Source: Aquabacter sp040755535 (lineage in GTDB: Bacteria; Pseudomonadota; Alphaproteobacteria; Rhizobiales; Xanthobacteraceae). Taken from it: 31,029 bases of DNA. Position numbers and translations under genes: made by a program. Every line of letters starts with the position of its first letter. Position 1 is the first letter of the stretch. Location: contig JBFMAV010000054.1 in the NCBI GenBank assembly GCA_040755535.1, positions 1-31,029 on the forward strand. Direction: 5' to 3'. Below, in pieces: positions 30,367 through 31,029 of this stretch. The notes under the pieces are model-generated. The model did not search any database. It worked only from the letters and a program-made list of their open reading frames with translations, and was not told the DNA's origin.

Positions 30367-31029
30367 ATGAGCCCACCCAGGTCCGTGATCGCCCGCACCT
30401 CAACCGTGACCGCCGCGACGCTCGGATCACGGCTGCTGGGCTTTGCGCGCGACATGGGGACGGCAGCGGTGCTGGGCGTCGGGCCGCTGGCCGATGCGCT
30501 GATGGCGGCCTTGTCTCTCCCGCTGCTCGCGCGTCGCCTTCTGGCCGATGGTGCCTTCAACGCGGCTTTGCTGCCGGAGCTCGCGGCCGCCCGGGACGCG
30601 GGCGAGGCGCGGGCCGTGGCCAATGCCGCCTTCGCGCTACTGAGCCTGCTGCTGCTTGCGCTCGCGGTCATCGGCGCGCTGGCCATGCCGATCGTGATGC
30701 TGGTGCTCGCGCCAGGCTTCTCGCAGGAGGGCGCGCGCGCCGCGCTGGCGGTGGACTGCGGGCGAGTCGCGATTTTTTACCTGCCGCTGGCGGGCGCGGC
30801 GGCGGTGCTGGGCGGCATCGCCAATGCCGCGCACCGCGTGCTGCTGCCGGCGCTCGCGCCGCTTCTGGCCAATGCCGTGGCGCTGCTCGCCATCGCCTAT
30901 CTTCTGCTGGAGGGATGGGTGGAGACGCCGCAGGCCGCGCAGGTCATGGCGGCGGTCTCGGTGGTCTCGGGCATCGCGCAATTGATTTTGATGGTGATCG
31001 CCGCGCGCGGCGGGCCGGCGCGCGGGGGG
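30367..31029 (+). CDS. murJ: Lipid II flippase MurJ (MviN), 5' part
   Basis: The first 221 codons of murJ, cut by the end of the window, with an unbroken frame. MurJ is an inner-membrane MOP-superfamily flippase that moves lipid II to the periplasm for peptidoglycan synthesis. The N-terminus has SRLLGFARDMGTAAVLG and the conserved RRLLADGAFNAALLPEL, followed by hydrophobic helices. The Arg of GFARD and the Gly/Ala-Phe-Asn of GAFNAA are family hallmarks. No strong ribosome-binding site precedes the ATG at 30367, so the exact start is slightly uncertain. Confidence 0.93.
   Translation, partial: MSPPRSVIARTSTVTAATLGSRLLGFARDMGTAAVLGVGPLADALMAALSLPLLARRLLADGAFNAALLPELAAARDAGEARAVANAAFALLSLLLLALAVIGALAMPIVMLVLAPGFSQEGARAALAVDCGRVAIFYLPLAGAAAVLGGIANAAHRVLLPALAPLLANAVALLAIAYLLLEGWVETPQAAQVMAAVSVVSGIAQLILMVIAARGGPARGG

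Noticed and set aside
28863..30686. Long minus-strand open frame (607 codons)
   Set aside because: It spans antisense of gntR, the DMT gene and murJ, crosses gene borders, and has shadow composition.

Overview
High-GC (about two thirds G+C) chromosomal DNA that looks like an alphaproteobacterium of the order Hyphomicrobiales, most likely near Xanthobacteraceae (Xanthobacter, Azorhizobium, Ancylobacter, Starkeya). This rests on codon bias, the rplY-pth-ychF housekeeping block, a phasin-like protein, a diheme thiosulfate-dehydrogenase-like cytochrome, and an amino-acid importer whose binding protein and permease are fused. Genus is inference. No phage, insertion sequence, CRISPR array or rRNA was seen, and no gene-free stretch exceeds 300 bases.

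Layout. (1) 1-3869: ethanolamine use, eutB-eutC plus an APC-family permease, behind a sigma-54-like promoter and closed by a strong hairpin. (2) 3898-9675: mixed single genes: a small hypothetical protein, a phasin-like protein, a DMT exporter, tRNA-Leu(UAA), an IscA/SufA-type Fe-S protein, an FNT-family channel, two overlapping MaoC-like hydratases, a DUF983 zinc-ribbon membrane protein and a small Cys-containing exported protein. (3) 9793-12966, minus strand: rplY, pth, a VapBC-like pair and ychF, with a promoter and leader hairpin in front of rplY. (4) 13123-16929, plus strand: a TsdA-like diheme cytochrome c, an ArsC/YffB-like protein, and a two-gene polar amino-acid ABC importer. (5) 17145-17666: a secreted protein of unknown function with its own promoter and an inverted repeat over the predicted start point. 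(6) 17909-28264, minus strand: a long compact catabolic cluster. In transcription order it is HpcH/HpaI-type aldolase, two tandem polysaccharide-deacetylase/PuuE-like hydrolases, LivH-LivM-binding protein-LivG-LivF importer, a 70-residue small protein overlapping an amidase, then a DadA-like D-amino-acid dehydrogenase. A divergent GntR/FCD regulator (28599-29339) faces the cluster across an AT-rich region with clear inverted repeats. (7) 29424-31029: a second DMT transporter and the 5' part of murJ.

How it fits together. Region 6 is the strongest candidate for an undescribed system: importer, three C-N or amide-type hydrolases, an aldolase and an FAD amino-acid dehydrogenase under one regulator suggest uptake and stepwise breakdown of an amide- or ureide-containing compound. 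The substrate cannot be read from the sequence. With the eut genes and the second amino-acid importer, the window leans toward scavenging organic nitrogen. C(UUCG)G hairpins at three intercistronic joints suggest that expression within operons is tuned by RNA structure.
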